A stretch of 64,000 nt of DNA from NCBI RefSeq assembly GCF_014192105.1, contig NZ_JACHXK010000011.1, positions 1 through 64,000 on the forward strand, read 5' to 3'. The notes under the pieces were generated by a model, which saw only the letters and a program-made list of their open reading frames with translations, did not search any database and was not told where the DNA came from. This stretch comes from Paenibacillus phyllosphaerae. GTDB lineage: Bacteria > Bacillota > Bacilli > Paenibacillales > Paenibacillaceae. Shown piece by piece: positions 43,711 through 52,886 of the stretch (positions are counted from its first letter, which is position 1; each line of letters begins with the position of its first letter). The position numbers and the translations under genes were made by a program.

Positions 43711-44610
43711 TTAGCTCACGGCTCCTTTCGTTTCGACCAGCATCCGGAAGGCTTCCTCGAGCCCGCCGCTTTGAATCTCAATATCGCGCATCGGCAGCTG
43801 CCTTCTGATGAGCTCCGCGATCAACCGATCGGTATCCAGGCTGGTCAACTTGACGCGGCCTCCGTTCCATTCCACGCCGGTTACGCCCGGAATCGCCTGC
43901 AGTATCTCCGTCGTTAGCGCTGCGCCGGCCGTGAACGATATGATTCGGCCCGTCGTCTCCGCCTTAATCTGGCTCGGCGTGCCGTCCGCCGCCACCTTGC
44001 CTTGATTCACGACGATGATCCGGTCGGCGATGCTGTCCGCCTCCTCCAGATAGTGCGTCGTCAGCACGATCGTGCGGCCGCCGACCGCCATGGCGCGCAC
44101 CGTCTCCCAGAACAGCTGCCGGCTCGTGACGTCCATGCCGACGGTCGGCTCGTCGAGGAACAGAATGTCCGGGTCGCCCGCCAAGGCAAGCGCGAATCCG
44201 AGCCGTCGCTGCTGGCCGCCCGAGAGCGAGACCGCCATTTTGTCCTTCTCTTGCGTGAGGTTCGCGATCTTCAGCAGCCGTTCGAGCGGCAGCGGCCGTT
44301 CATAGTAGCTGCGGAACAGCTCGATCGTCTCGCCCACCTTCAGGCCGTCGACGACGCTCACTTCCTGCAGCATCGCGCCGATCCGTTGGCGCACCTGCAT
44401 GTCGCGCGGGTCCTGGCCGAGCAGCTTCACCGTCCCGCTCGTCGGCTGCTGCAGGCCGAGGATCATGGAGACCGTCGTTGTTTTGCCTGCGCCGTTCGGT
44501 CCGAGCAGCGCTACGACGCTGCCTTTTTCTATGGTGAGGGTCACGTTGTCTACAGCTTTCTTGCCGCCATACGCCTTATTGACCTGCTTCAATTCGATTA
44601 CCGCGGTCAT
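43711..44610 (-). CDS. ABC transporter ATP-binding protein
   Basis: A 299-residue single-ATPase-domain protein: Walker A GPNGAGKTT, a Q loop, the signature LSGGQQRR, Walker B ILFLDEPTVGMD and the H-loop LTTHYLEEADSIADR. The C-terminal ~80 residues are the DRI-type extension common in drug exporters. ATG 44610 is chosen because AGGGAG lies 10 bases upstream; it starts the operon ATPase-permease-kinase-regulator, which ends at the terminator at 41.1 kb. Confidence 0.93.
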   Translation of the reverse strand: MTAVIELKQVNKAYGGKKAVDNVTLTIEKGSVVALLGPNGAGKTTTVSMILGLQQPTSGTVKLLGQDPRDMQVRQRIGAMLQEVSVVDGLKVGETIELFRSYYERPLPLERLLKIANLTQEKDKMAVSLSGGQQRRLGFALALAGDPDILFLDEPTVGMDVTSRQLFWETVRAMAVGGRTIVLTTHYLEEADSIADRIIVVNQGKVAADGTPSQIKAETTGRIISFTAGAALTTEILQAIPGVTGVEWNGGRVKLTSLDTDRLIAELIRRQLPMRDIEIQSGGLEEAFRMLVETKGAVS

Positions 44611-44827
44611 TGCCTTCACTCTCCCTTGAGCTAACTTCGTGTCTTCATCGTACCGGATGGAGGGGTAGGCGCATCAGACATGAATATCATGAGATCCATA
44701 TGACAAATATCAGATTTCGGTATGTACCCGCATCATGCGGACGACAGCACCTCTGGAGACAACCGTGTTTCAGCCTCCTGATTTACGGTTGCATGGCTGT
44801 CAAATGACAAATTCCTGAATTTTGTAG

Positions 44828-44856
44828 TTGTGTTTGAACCTGTAATCTTGTATAAT
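44828..44856 (+). promoter_or_regulatory. Candidate sigma-A promoter in the large intergenic region
   Basis: TTGTGT and TATAAT are separated by 17 bases. They point toward the frameshifted gene 500 bases further on, with a strong hairpin at 45179 between. In the region 44611-45381 I also see TGTCA-aa-TGACA at 44798-44809. Confidence 0.5.
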
Positions 44857-44902
44857 TCTCTCTTGTAGTGAAAGTAACCCCTTATAAATTCCTCGATCAG
44901 GA

Positions 44903-45061
44903 TTATGGATTTATCTCACACTCCTCACATCCGAACACATCATTCCTTTTAATTACCGGCTGCAGTTGAAGGAACACGGATTCACCACTGGCGCGGTCTA
45001 GGAACCGCAAGGACGATTGAGAGGTTAGGGCTTTCGTTGTTTTCGTGCAAGACAAGGTCAT
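44903..45061 (-). CDS. Possible small protein, 52 residues
   Basis: An open frame starting MTLSCTKTTKALTSQ and ending in FGCEECEINP, with GGAG 9 bases before the ATG at 45061. No family is recognised. It could equally be chance or a decayed gene; no terminator follows directly. Confidence 0.28.
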   Translation of the reverse strand: MTLSCTKTTKALTSQSSLRFLDRASGESVFLQLQPVIKRNDVFGCEECEINP

Positions 45062-45178
45062 TGATTGATGCTCCAGGTCGCAAGACCGGGAATGCAGCAT
45101 GAATCGTTGACGATGACATTTGGAAAACATGAGCGGTTACGCTACCATATATGGCGCATGTCAGCGCGTAATGAATTA

Positions 45179-45217
45179 GGCCCTCGTCTCGATCAGAGAC
45201 GGGGGCCGTCCAATTTT
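45179..45217 (+). terminator. Strong hairpin in the region upstream of the frameshifted gene
   Basis: A 12-bp stem (GGCCCTCGTCTC / GAGACGGGGGCC, one G-T pair) with a 5-base loop is followed by GTCCAATTTT. It could end a short RNA from the promoter at 44828 or act in the leader. Confidence 0.45.
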
Positions 45218-45381
45218 AAACCCCTCTGCTCCGCCTTCCGTCCCCGCTGCACTCGACTTTAGACGGGAGCGGTCCGCTCATCTAAGGTCTAGCTGCGGTT
45301 CATGCCAGCGCCGGAAGTTTCTTCCATATCCCACCTCTACAATGAAGGTATCAACTCAACGTGGAAGGTGGGGTTATCTGG

Positions 45382-46270
45382 ATGAACGCAAGCAGCGCTC
45401 ACAAGCGTAAGGAGGAACGGCAGACCAGGCTGGTTCCGGCGGAAAAAGCATTGCTCTATACCGGACTGCTCGGCTTCTTGCTGGCAGCGGCATGCGGAAT
45501 TTGGGTGTTGATTCAGGGGGGGCGAGGTACTGCCGGACGGCGATGTCGCCAAAGCCGTATCTTTCAACGCCGCACTCGGGATCTTCCTGATCTCGACGGC
45601 GCTCATCAGCCCTTTCGCTCGAATGGGCAACAAGGTCCGCAACCTGTTCAGCTGGTCGTATATTGCGCTATCGCTATATGCCTACTTCGCGGAGACGGTT
45701 CAGAACTTCCGCGGCATCGATCCGAGGTTCGTGGAGAACGGCAGCGCCTTCGATATGACCGTGGGCACGCTATTCGCGACGGTTGCCATGCTGCTGATCG
45801 TGCTCTACCTGCCGTTCGCCTCGTACTTCTTCCGTGCCAAAACCTATCGGGCCAATCCGGAAATGGTGCTGTCCGCCCGGTATGCGATCATCGCCATCCT
45901 GCTCTCTTTCGCCGCCGGCATCTGGATCTCGATGAACACCGGACGCTTCACGGGGAGCGGCGGCAATATCATCTGGCTGCACGGGCTTGGATTCCATGCC
46001 CTGCAAGCGATCCCGATCGTCGCGTGGCTGACGAAGTCCACAGCGCTTCCTCTGGCGATTCGGCAGCGTTATGTTCATATTACGGGCGTGCTCTATATCG
46101 CGGGACTGCTCGCCATCGGTTGGCAGACGGTACTCGGTCAGCCTATACTCGAATGGTCCATGCTGCCGATCTCGGCCGGTCTCTGCTTCCTGGTATCGTT
46201 CGGCAGCGGCATGATGACGCTCCGTCAAGCGCTTAGCGGACCGCAGCCGACTCAGGCGCGGCGGATGTAA
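45382..46270 (+). pseudogene. Multi-pass membrane protein interrupted by a frameshift at a run of seven G
   Basis: The first frame (ATG 45382, preceded by GGAAGGTGGGG) encodes a basic segment and a hydrophobic helix (ALLYTGLLGFLLAAACGIWV). It reaches a run of seven G at 45516-45522 and then loses sense. The other frame continues from there to 46270 with EVLPDGDVAKAVSFNAALGI and about six more hydrophobic helices. With six G the two parts join into one 295-residue membrane protein with 7-8 helices and no gap. No family is recognised. The cause may be a sequencing or assembly error, a real mutation or slippage. Confidence 0.85.
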
Positions 46271-46308
46271 GTCAGTTTGCGGGGAAGTCATCTACTGCTG
46301 TTCGTGAC

Positions 46309-46340
46309 AAAAAGCCCGGAGGTATTCGCCTCCGGGCTTC
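46309..46340. terminator. Bidirectional terminator between the membrane protein and LysR genes
   Basis: An 11-bp perfect stem (AAGCCCGGAGG / CCTCCGGGCTT) is preceded by a run of A and followed by TTCGCG. Confidence 0.8.
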
Positions 46341-46403
46341 GCGCGTTCCACGCCCTGCTCGCTTGCTCGGCACGCCGTAGTCGCCAGCTGGCCGCTTAAT
46401 CGC

Positions 46404-47294
46404 CTACTCCGCCGCTTTCGAGCCCGCTTCCCTATAGGCCTCGATGAACGCCTGCGCCGCCTTCGACACCCAGCCGCTCGCATGGCCGATCAAGCCGAAC
46501 AGCGCCGGGGACGGATTCCCCTCGAGCGCATACTTTCGCACCGGCACGCCGCGGTGCAGCTTCACCACCGTCTCCGGCACGATCGTCGCCCCGAAGCCGG
46601 AGGAGACCAGCTGCATGAGCGTCGTAATATCCGAGCATTCGCACACGATGTTCGGTTCCAGCCCCCGCTTCATGAATTCCTCCCGGATCAGCTGGTACAA
46701 GCCCAACCCTTCCGTACTCGGTACGATCAGCGGATGCCGCGCCATGCGCGTGAACGAGATCGAGCCGCCCGGCTCGTCGCAATCGTAGGCCGTCACAAAA
46801 TAATGCGGCTCGCTCTTCACGTAATGCAGCGTGAAGCCGTCGAGCTCGAGCGGCAGGCGGACGATCGCCAGATCGATCGAACGCTCCTTCAGCTGCTGGC
46901 ACAGGTGGGCGGAATCGTTCTGTTGGATGCTGAACGTGAAATTCGGATACCGCTGCTGGAACAGCCGCAGGATCCGGGGCAGCCGTTCATCGGACAACGT
47001 GTTGATGCCGATCGCGAGCCGCCCGCGCAAGCCGTGCCGAATGGCCTGCACCTCATCGGCCGCCTCCTGCACGGAGGAGACGATGCGGACCGCATGCTTG
47101 TAGAGCGCCCGGCCCTCCTCGGTCAGCTGCATCCCCCGGCCATCCCGCTCGAACAGCCGGGCGCCGAGCTCCTCCTCCATCGCGCGCAGCTGCTGAGACA
47201 GCGGCGGTTGCGCCATGTGGAGCCTTTTGGCGGCCGCGGTAATCTGGCCTTCCTCGGCGATCGCGATGAAATATCGCAGCTGCTTAATGTCCAA
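46404..47294 (-). CDS. LysR-family transcriptional regulator
   Basis: A 296-residue LysR regulator: the HTH is KQLRYFIAIAEEGQITAAAK then AQPPLSQQLRAMEEELG, and the C-terminal effector domain has DLAIVRLPLE, GYLYQ-like and GFGATIVPE segments. The TTG at 47294 is chosen because the mature LysR start (MDIKQLRYF) begins there and AGGGGG lies 7 bases upstream. The NCS2 permease gene is divergent and is the likely target. It is also close in sequence to the BsdA/AlsR kind. The effector is unknown. Confidence 0.9.
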   Translation of the reverse strand: MDIKQLRYFIAIAEEGQITAAAKRLHMAQPPLSQQLRAMEEELGARLFERDGRGMQLTEEGRALYKHAVRIVSSVQEAADEVQAIRHGLRGRLAIGINTLSDERLPRILRLFQQRYPNFTFSIQQNDSAHLCQQLKERSIDLAIVRLPLELDGFTLHYVKSEPHYFVTAYDCDEPGGSISFTRMARHPLIVPSTEGLGLYQLIREEFMKRGLEPNIVCECSDITTLMQLVSSGFGATIVPETVVKLHRGVPVRKYALEGNPSPALFGLIGHASGWVSKAAQAFIEAYREAGSKAAE

Positions 47295-47432
47295 GCCCTC
47301 GCCCCCTCTCATCACCAGGTATATGAAAAAAGTATGGAAGCTGAAGCATTTTCATATTTCCTTATATGTTACGTCCTATGTTACCATGTTTGCGACTTAC
47401 ATGGAGAACGTATAGGAAGGAACGAATCCAAC

Positions 47433-48752
47433 ATGCCCCCAACAACACGATCGCCTCAAGTCATGCTTGCCGGTGTTCAGTGGATGTTTTTTATTCTTGC
47501 CAATACCATCGTCGTCCCGCTTACGCTCGGCCAGCTGTTCGGGCTGCCGGCGGAGCAGATCGCGTTTACGCTTCAGCTGTCGTGCGTGCTGACCGGCATC
47601 GTCTGCGTGCTGCAGGCGTTAGTCGGCCATCGCTACGCCATTATGGACGGACCGTCCGGCGTCTGGTGGGGCATTACGCTTAGCCTCACCTCTGCCGCTT
47701 CCGCCAGCGGCGCTTCGATCTCGGAGATCGGAGGCGGACTTGCGGCGGGCTTCATCCTGGCCGGCGTCATGATGACCGTCTTGGGCGTGCTCGGCGCCGC
47801 GCAGCATATCACCCGCTGGTTCACGCCGGTCGTCATGAGCGTCTCGCTGTTCCTGCTGGCCGTGCAGCTGATTATGCACTTTTTTACCGGGATGCTGGAC
47901 ATTCAAGCCAATGGCCAAATGAACGCCCCCGTCGCGGCGCTCTCTGCCGCGATCGCCGTCCTCGTCGGCCTCATCCAGATCAAGGTGCGCGGATGGGTCT
48001 CGAACTTCGCCATGCTGATCGGGATTATCGCGGGCTGGATCGCCTTCGAGCTGTGTTTCCCGGAAGCCCGCGGCACCGTCACGCATAGCGTCAGCGTAAC
48101 GCCGCTGTTCCCTTGGGGAACGCCGCGCCTGGACTTCGGTATCATGCTGACGTCCTTCATCGTGGGCATGATCAATATGTCGAACACGATTACCGCCCTG
48201 AGCGCGGCCGGCAAACTGTATGGCCAGTCACCGACGGAGAGCCAATACAAGCGGTCGTTCCTGCTGACGGGGCTATCGACGATCGCGGCGCCGTTGTTCG
48301 GCCTGCTGCCCTTCGGCACGTTCGTCTCGTCGCTCGGACTGCTCGAGAGCACCAAGATCCTGCACCGCCAAGCGCTGGCCATCGGCGGCGGCCTGTTCCT
48401 CATTCTCGGGCTGTTCCCTGCCCTTGGACTATGGTTCTCCCAGCTGCCGCTCAGCGTCGGGAGCGCCGTATTGTTCATCGCTTATCTCCAAATGTTCGGC
48501 ACGGCCTTCCGCTCGATCCAGGGCCAGCAGATCGATGCCAAAGGCTTCTACCGCATCGCGATTCCGATTCTGCTCGGCATGAGCATCATGAATACGCCGT
48601 CGTCCGTCTTCATCGAACTGCCGCTCGCGATCCGTCCGCTCGTCAGCAACGGACTCGTCGTCGGCATTCTCGCCTCCGTGGTACTGGAGTTTCTCGCCAG
48701 ACGCCCCAAGCAAGCCTCGGCCCCGCTCTCCCAAGCGGAGTCGATGAAATAA
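47433..48752 (+). CDS. NCS2-family nucleobase permease
   Basis: A 439-residue membrane protein with about 12-14 helices. NCS2 signatures include ANTIVVPLTLGQLFGLP near the N-terminus, the YAIMDGPSGVWWGI segment (transmembrane helix 3 region), FIVGMINMSNTITALSAAGK and a GTFVSSLGLLESTKI helix. It probably takes up xanthine, uracil or another purine. AGGAAGG lies about 12 bases before ATG 47433; the same frame is open upstream but there it is antisense to the LysR gene. It is monocistronic and divergent from the LysR regulator. I looked for a purine riboswitch in the 140-base leader and did not see one. Confidence 0.9.
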   Translation: MPPTTRSPQVMLAGVQWMFFILANTIVVPLTLGQLFGLPAEQIAFTLQLSCVLTGIVCVLQALVGHRYAIMDGPSGVWWGITLSLTSAASASGASISEIGGGLAAGFILAGVMMTVLGVLGAAQHITRWFTPVVMSVSLFLLAVQLIMHFFTGMLDIQANGQMNAPVAALSAAIAVLVGLIQIKVRGWVSNFAMLIGIIAGWIAFELCFPEARGTVTHSVSVTPLFPWGTPRLDFGIMLTSFIVGMINMSNTITALSAAGKLYGQSPTESQYKRSFLLTGLSTIAAPLFGLLPFGTFVSSLGLLESTKILHRQALAIGGGLFLILGLFPALGLWFSQLPLSVGSAVLFIAYLQMFGTAFRSIQGQQIDAKGFYRIAIPILLGMSIMNTPSSVFIELPLAIRPLVSNGLVVGILASVVLEFLARRPKQASAPLSQAESMK

Positions 48753-48782
48753 CCGGGCCGGCTCCTTGCGCTTATAATTAAC

Positions 48783-48816
48783 AAAGGCTCACGCGCTATC
48801 AAGCACGTGAGCCTTT
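48783..48816. terminator. Bidirectional terminator between the NCS2 and oxidoreductase genes
   Basis: An 11-bp stem (AAAGGCTCACG / CGTGAGCCTTT) is followed by TTC. Confidence 0.88.
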
Positions 48817-48821
48817 TCATG

Positions 48822-49778
48822 CTACCCTTCCAAATAAGCGGCCAGCTTCTCCACCATATAGTGGCTGCCGAGCACCTTATCGGCGCTGATGCTGCAGCTA
48901 GCCGGATCAGCAAGCGAAGCAAGCGTATGCTCCACGACGCCGACGAAGCCGCGACGCAGCAGATGCGAATCCCATCCGCCGAAGCCCAGCGTCTGCCCGC
49001 CGGCAGCATCCCCGTATAACACCGCGCGCTCTAGCTCCTCGACAACGGCGCTGCGGCCGCTGCCGTGCAGCTCGATCCGCTCGCTGTCCAGCCCCGCGCC
49101 GCGGTCCATCGAGAATACCGCCGTGCAGCCGCTCTGCCGCTCCCGCAGCATGCCCAGCGCCGAGCGCAGCTGACCTTGTTCGTCGGCCAGCACCGTCGCC
49201 GCGGCGAGCTCCGCCTCTCCGCCTCGCGCGGAAGCGAGCCACATCGCCAGGTCGATGGCATGGATCGCATCATCGTAGAGCGTTTCCTTGGCGATGCGCC
49301 GCTGCGGTTTGGTCCGGTTCTTTTGCACGAGAACGGTCTGCGGCCCGCCTGCCTCCTGAAGCCATTGCCTCGCCCCGGTCACCATCGGCGCGAAGCGCCG
49401 GTTGAAGCCGACCGCGAGCAGCTTGCCGCGGGATACCGCCTCGGCCGCCATCTCCTCCGACTCCCGAATATCGCAAGAGAGCGGCTTATCGACGTACACA
49501 TGCACGCCGCTCGCGAGACAGCGCATCGCGACCTCATAATGCGAAGATGTCGCGCTATGAACGAACACGACGTCCGGCCGCTGGGCGAGCAGCTCCTCCA
49601 GCTGCGTGAACCGTCCAGCAATCCGATATTGATCGGCCGCGCGCTTAATCGTCTCCTCGTTGCGGCTCATCAACCCGACAACTTCTACCTGGGGGTGGAC
49701 GGCAAGGATCGGCAGATAAGCTTTCTGCGCGATGTCCCCGATCCCCACAACTCCTACTCGTACCCGATTCGCTCCCAT
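48822..49778 (-). CDS. Gfo/Idh/MocA-family oxidoreductase
   Basis: A 318-residue NAD(P)-dependent dehydrogenase. Rossmann start RVGVVGIGDIAQKAYLPILA, the DVVFVHSATSSHYEVAMRCL helix and the catalytic lysine in VYVDKPLS are typical, followed by the FNRRFAPM segment. The substrate could be a sugar, inositol or related polyol; it cannot be told from sequence. AGAGGGAAAC precedes the ATG. It is monocistronic, with a terminator shared with the NCS2 gene. Confidence 0.9.
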   Translation of the reverse strand: MGANRVRVGVVGIGDIAQKAYLPILAVHPQVEVVGLMSRNEETIKRAADQYRIAGRFTQLEELLAQRPDVVFVHSATSSHYEVAMRCLASGVHVYVDKPLSCDIRESEEMAAEAVSRGKLLAVGFNRRFAPMVTGARQWLQEAGGPQTVLVQKNRTKPQRRIAKETLYDDAIHAIDLAMWLASARGGEAELAAATVLADEQGQLRSALGMLRERQSGCTAVFSMDRGAGLDSERIELHGSGRSAVVEELERAVLYGDAAGGQTLGFGGWDSHLLRRGFVGVVEHTLASLADPASCSISADKVLGSHYMVEKLAAYLEG

Positions 49779-49914
49779 GTTTCCCTCTCCCTCTCGCTAT
49801 AAGCAACGCTATGTACACGATATTGCTAGCATAGCACGAAGCGTAGCGCGTGACCAAGACGCTGAATCCCTCGCCTGCACTGGCGGCAAGGCGCGATTCA
49901 ACGTCTTTTTCATG

Positions 49915-49957
49915 AAAAAAATCTCCCCATCCCGCAATCGATCGGGACGAGGAGATT
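49915..49957 (-). terminator. Terminator of the integral membrane protein gene
   Basis: On the minus strand AATCTCC / GGAGATT around a nested CCCG/CGGG stem is followed by TTTTTTTC. Confidence 0.85.
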
Positions 49958-49974
49958 ATGGTACGAAACGGCGC

Positions 49975-50460
49975 TCATGGCGCCTGTTCGGCTTTCGTCG
50001 TCTCCTGCCTTCTGATAGGCAGCCACGACATGTCTGGCAGCTTCTTCTCCAGCCAATCGACGCCCATCAAGAGCAGCGTCAATCCGGTTAGCGAGACGCC
50101 GATCAAGACTGGCACGTGCCAAGCTTCCGCCGCCCCGGAGAAGAAGGGAATGAACGATACGGCGAGCACCGGCGGCGCGTTCAGCTTGAGCAGATGTTTA
50201 AGCTGAATGATGAGCAGCGTATTGATGAATAGAGCCATAATACCGGGCACGAAGGAGAAAATGAGTGTGCCGATCAAGGATGCGATGAAAGCGCCGAGCG
50301 CGATGCGTCCGATCCCCCGGTAATCCGACCGGGACATGAACAAGAAGCAGAAGGCGCCAAGCGTCGGATAGAAGAGCATTTTGAGCGCCGGCAGATGCAG
50401 GGAGATCCAATAGATCACGGCCACATAGCCGCATATCGCCCAAACGCGTAAATTCAACAT
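49975..50460 (-). CDS. Integral membrane protein, HPP-like topology
   Basis: A 161-residue protein with four or five hydrophobic helices, including a SLHLPALKMLFYPTLGAFCF segment, SDYRGIGRIALGAFIASLIG and FINTLLIIQLKHLLKL. The GRIALGAFIASLIG and LNAPPVLAVSFIPF segments recall HPP-type membrane proteins, but the family call is weak. GGAG lies 11 bases before the ATG. It is monocistronic with a terminator. Confidence 0.7.
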   Translation of the reverse strand: MLNLRVWAICGYVAVIYWISLHLPALKMLFYPTLGAFCFLFMSRSDYRGIGRIALGAFIASLIGTLIFSFVPGIMALFINTLLIIQLKHLLKLNAPPVLAVSFIPFFSGAAEAWHVPVLIGVSLTGLTLLLMGVDWLEKKLPDMSWLPIRRQETTKAEQAP

Positions 50461-50939
50461 GCGATTCCCACTCCATTATGACATGTTGTGTCAGTTCAAA
50501 ACCTAACATGTTGTATTCTACCCCGCACCGCCGGATGCGTCAACCATAAGCATTCCCGGCTTGTCCCGTTGGCCGTTCGGCAGCTAGGAACGCTCGTCTC
50601 CTACATGAGCGCCGCCCGCCGGATTGATGCCAAATACAGTGCTTCCGTGCCAGTCAGAGGCCAGTTGTCGCTGCTCCTATTTGCGGCTGCAGCACGCAAT
50701 CCCTCATTTGGCAAAATTCTACAGAAGTTTTCATGTTTTTCGCCGTTTAGGACAGATGTCCTTGCAATTCGCATCCATATCGCCTTGCCTTATGATATAA
50801 TTCACGCAAGATGATAGGGAAGAAATCACCAACTTCTGGTGGATTGCGTTCCATACCGGGAAGTGCTACGGTTGATTGAACAACGCAAAACTTGTATACG
50901 AACTGCATTCAAGAATTGTAGAAGACGGGTGAGCTTCAA
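50461..50939. promoter_or_regulatory. Intergenic region with repeated ACATGTTGT motif
   Basis: ACATGTTGT occurs at 50481-50489 and 50506-50514 (25 bases apart) just upstream of the minus-strand membrane protein start. Further right is a TATAAT-like hexamer (near 50796) ahead of the PAS kinase. I see no gene or known RNA in this 479-base stretch. Confidence 0.4.
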
Positions 50940-52754
50940 ATGATGACGGACTATGCCGCCACCAATCCAACGGCTTGCGAATACGAAACATTTTTCCAGC
51001 TCTCCTCGGAGATTATGGTCATGCTCGACCTCGATCTTCGTGTCATAAAGAGCAATCTGGCCTTCCAACGGCTTACGGGATTCGGAGCGGAGCAGGCTTG
51101 CTCCCTGCCGGACTTCCTTCATCCCGATGACCGGGCGACCAGCCGCAGGCGTTGGCATGAAGCCGCTCAGGAAGAGCGCTTTACGATCGACGAACGCCTG
51201 CTGACGGCTTCCGGCGCAATCGCTCAGATCCGGTGGCAAGCAGCCCTCAGTCCAGACGGCTCGCGCTTGTATGCGACTGGAAGCTTGATTCCTTCTTTTG
51301 ACGCGTTCACGAACAATCAATGGCATCGCTCGAGCCTCGATCAAGCACTCGACTGCTTCGGCATTTATTCGGCGGTCCGGGACGACTCGCAGCGCATCGT
51401 CGATTTTCGCATCGAATATGTGAATCAATCCGCCGCCACTCTGACCGGCGTTCCTCAGCATGCCCAGATTGGACGACAACTGAGCGAGATCTACCCGTTG
51501 ACCTCGGAGCGGATGTTGAACACCTACCGGCAAGTGATAGAGACCGGCAATGTCGTCCTTATCGAAGGACTGCCCTATGCGGATGAACGCATGACCGGCG
51601 TGCTTGACCTGCTCCACTTCAAGTTCGGCGACGGGTTCGCGATCAGCTGGCGGAACGTTGCCTCGCAAAAGGCCGCCGAAGCCAAACTGGCCGACTCGAA
51701 CAAGAAGTTCAGCTGCGCCTTCCATAATGCGCCGACGATCAACTTCATTATGGATGTGAAGAGCGGCATCATTCTGGAAGCGAACCATAATTTTCAAGAA
51801 ATCACCCAATACCCGGCCGACACGATGATCGGCCAGCCGATCTCCGAGCTGGGGCTCTGGGAGGACATGTCGGAGTTCCGGCGGGCGACAGCCCAGATTC
51901 TCGAGTACGGACCGACCCACAACTATCCGATTACGTTCCTTCGGGCCGGCACGGAACCCCGGGTCGGGCTGCTCGTCGGCGAATATATTACTACCGATGG
52001 CAGCGACCATATCTTGTTCATCATGAATGACATTACCGATCTGCGGGATGCCGAGAACCGGCTGACCCAGATGGACAAATACCAAATGCTCGGCTCCATG
52101 GCCGCCAGCATCGCCCACGAGGTGCGCAACCCGATGACGACGGTGAAAGGGTTCATCCAGCTGTTCCGGCAGCAGAAGGATCTCGAAGCCTACCATAGCC
52201 GCCTCACGCTGATCTCCAGCGAGCTGGAACGCGCGAGCTCGATTATTACCGAATATCTGTCGCTGGCCAGCAACAAGGTTACCGAGAAAGCGCGGCATCG
52301 GTTGGACGACCTCATCCGGTATATGCTGCCGCTGCTCGAAGCCGATGCGATCGAGCACAACATTGCGCTGAATCTCGTTCTTGAAGAAGTGCCGCCACTG
52401 CTCATGAACGAGAATGAAATCCGGCAGCTGCTGCTCAATCTGTTCCGCAACGCCGTAGAAGCGATGCAAGGCGGCGGCGAGTTATCCATTCTTACTTACG
52501 TCGAGCAGGGCGGTCCCGTACTGGAGGTACGCGACCAGGGCACGGGGATTGACCAGAAGGTGCTCGGCAGCATTTTCACCCCCTTCTTCACGACCAAAGC
52601 CCATGGCACCGGACTCGGCCTTGCCGTATGCCGAAGCATTGCCGAACGCCATGGCGCGACGATCCGCGCGCACGCCCGGCCCGACGGCACCTCCTTCAAA
52701 GTCATGTTCGGAACCGGGGTATGGGACCTGCGGCTGAGCCCGGCGACATCATAA
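50940..52754 (+). CDS. Triple-PAS soluble histidine kinase, KinA-like
   Basis: A 604-residue cytoplasmic kinase without membrane helices. Three PAS-like domains (about 14-120, 130-250 and 260-370), then HisKA with His393 in SIAHEVRNPMTTVKG and a HATPase domain (EIRQLLLNLFRNAVEAMQGG, GTGIDQKVL and TTKAHGTGLGLAV). The multi-PAS layout, the HEVRNP phospho-acceptor motif and the lack of a membrane anchor recall the Bacillus sporulation kinases KinA/KinE. No regulator is adjacent, so it may feed Spo0F. GGGTGAGC lies ahead of the ATG, which is followed by another ATG. A terminator follows at once. Confidence 0.9.
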   Translation: MMTDYAATNPTACEYETFFQLSSEIMVMLDLDLRVIKSNLAFQRLTGFGAEQACSLPDFLHPDDRATSRRRWHEAAQEERFTIDERLLTASGAIAQIRWQAALSPDGSRLYATGSLIPSFDAFTNNQWHRSSLDQALDCFGIYSAVRDDSQRIVDFRIEYVNQSAATLTGVPQHAQIGRQLSEIYPLTSERMLNTYRQVIETGNVVLIEGLPYADERMTGVLDLLHFKFGDGFAISWRNVASQKAAEAKLADSNKKFSCAFHNAPTINFIMDVKSGIILEANHNFQEITQYPADTMIGQPISELGLWEDMSEFRRATAQILEYGPTHNYPITFLRAGTEPRVGLLVGEYITTDGSDHILFIMNDITDLRDAENRLTQMDKYQMLGSMAASIAHEVRNPMTTVKGFIQLFRQQKDLEAYHSRLTLISSELERASSIITEYLSLASNKVTEKARHRLDDLIRYMLPLLEADAIEHNIALNLVLEEVPPLLMNENEIRQLLLNLFRNAVEAMQGGGELSILTYVEQGGPVLEVRDQGTGIDQKVLGSIFTPFFTTKAHGTGLGLAVCRSIAERHGATIRAHARPDGTSFKVMFGTGVWDLRLSPATS

Positions 52755-52757
52755 CAG

Positions 52758-52793
52758 GCGATTGCTTCTCAGTTGGGAAGCAGTCGTTTTTTT
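52758..52793 (+). terminator. Terminator of the triple-PAS kinase gene
   Basis: The stem GATTGCTTC / GAAGCAGTC (one mismatch) is followed by GTTTTTTTG. Confidence 0.8.
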
Positions 52794-52808
52794 GTGCATA
52801 TGCCATGC

Positions 52809-52874
52809 AAAAATCCCCTTACGGCTGCAGCCGACGCTCTTGTCAGAACGCTCAGACCGCCGCAATAAGGGGAC
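52809..52874 (-). terminator. Terminator of the chemoreceptor gene
   Basis: On the minus strand TCCCCTTA ... TAAGGGGA encloses an inner hairpin and is followed by TTTTTGC. Confidence 0.75.
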
Positions 52875-52886
52875 GCGGTAATATCG

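Noticed and set aside
46482-47432. Upstream extension of the NCS2 permease frame, which would make it 756 residues.
   Set aside because: It is antisense to the LysR gene, and a good ribosome binding site precedes the ATG at 47433.
47295-47432. Purine riboswitch before the NCS2 permease.
   Set aside because: The conserved purine-aptamer core elements and a matching terminator are not present in this leader.
50826-52469. A 547-codon open frame on the minus strand.
   Set aside because: It lies wholly antisense to the triple-PAS kinase, has no recognisable domains and no ribosome binding site; it is a by-product of high-GC codon usage.
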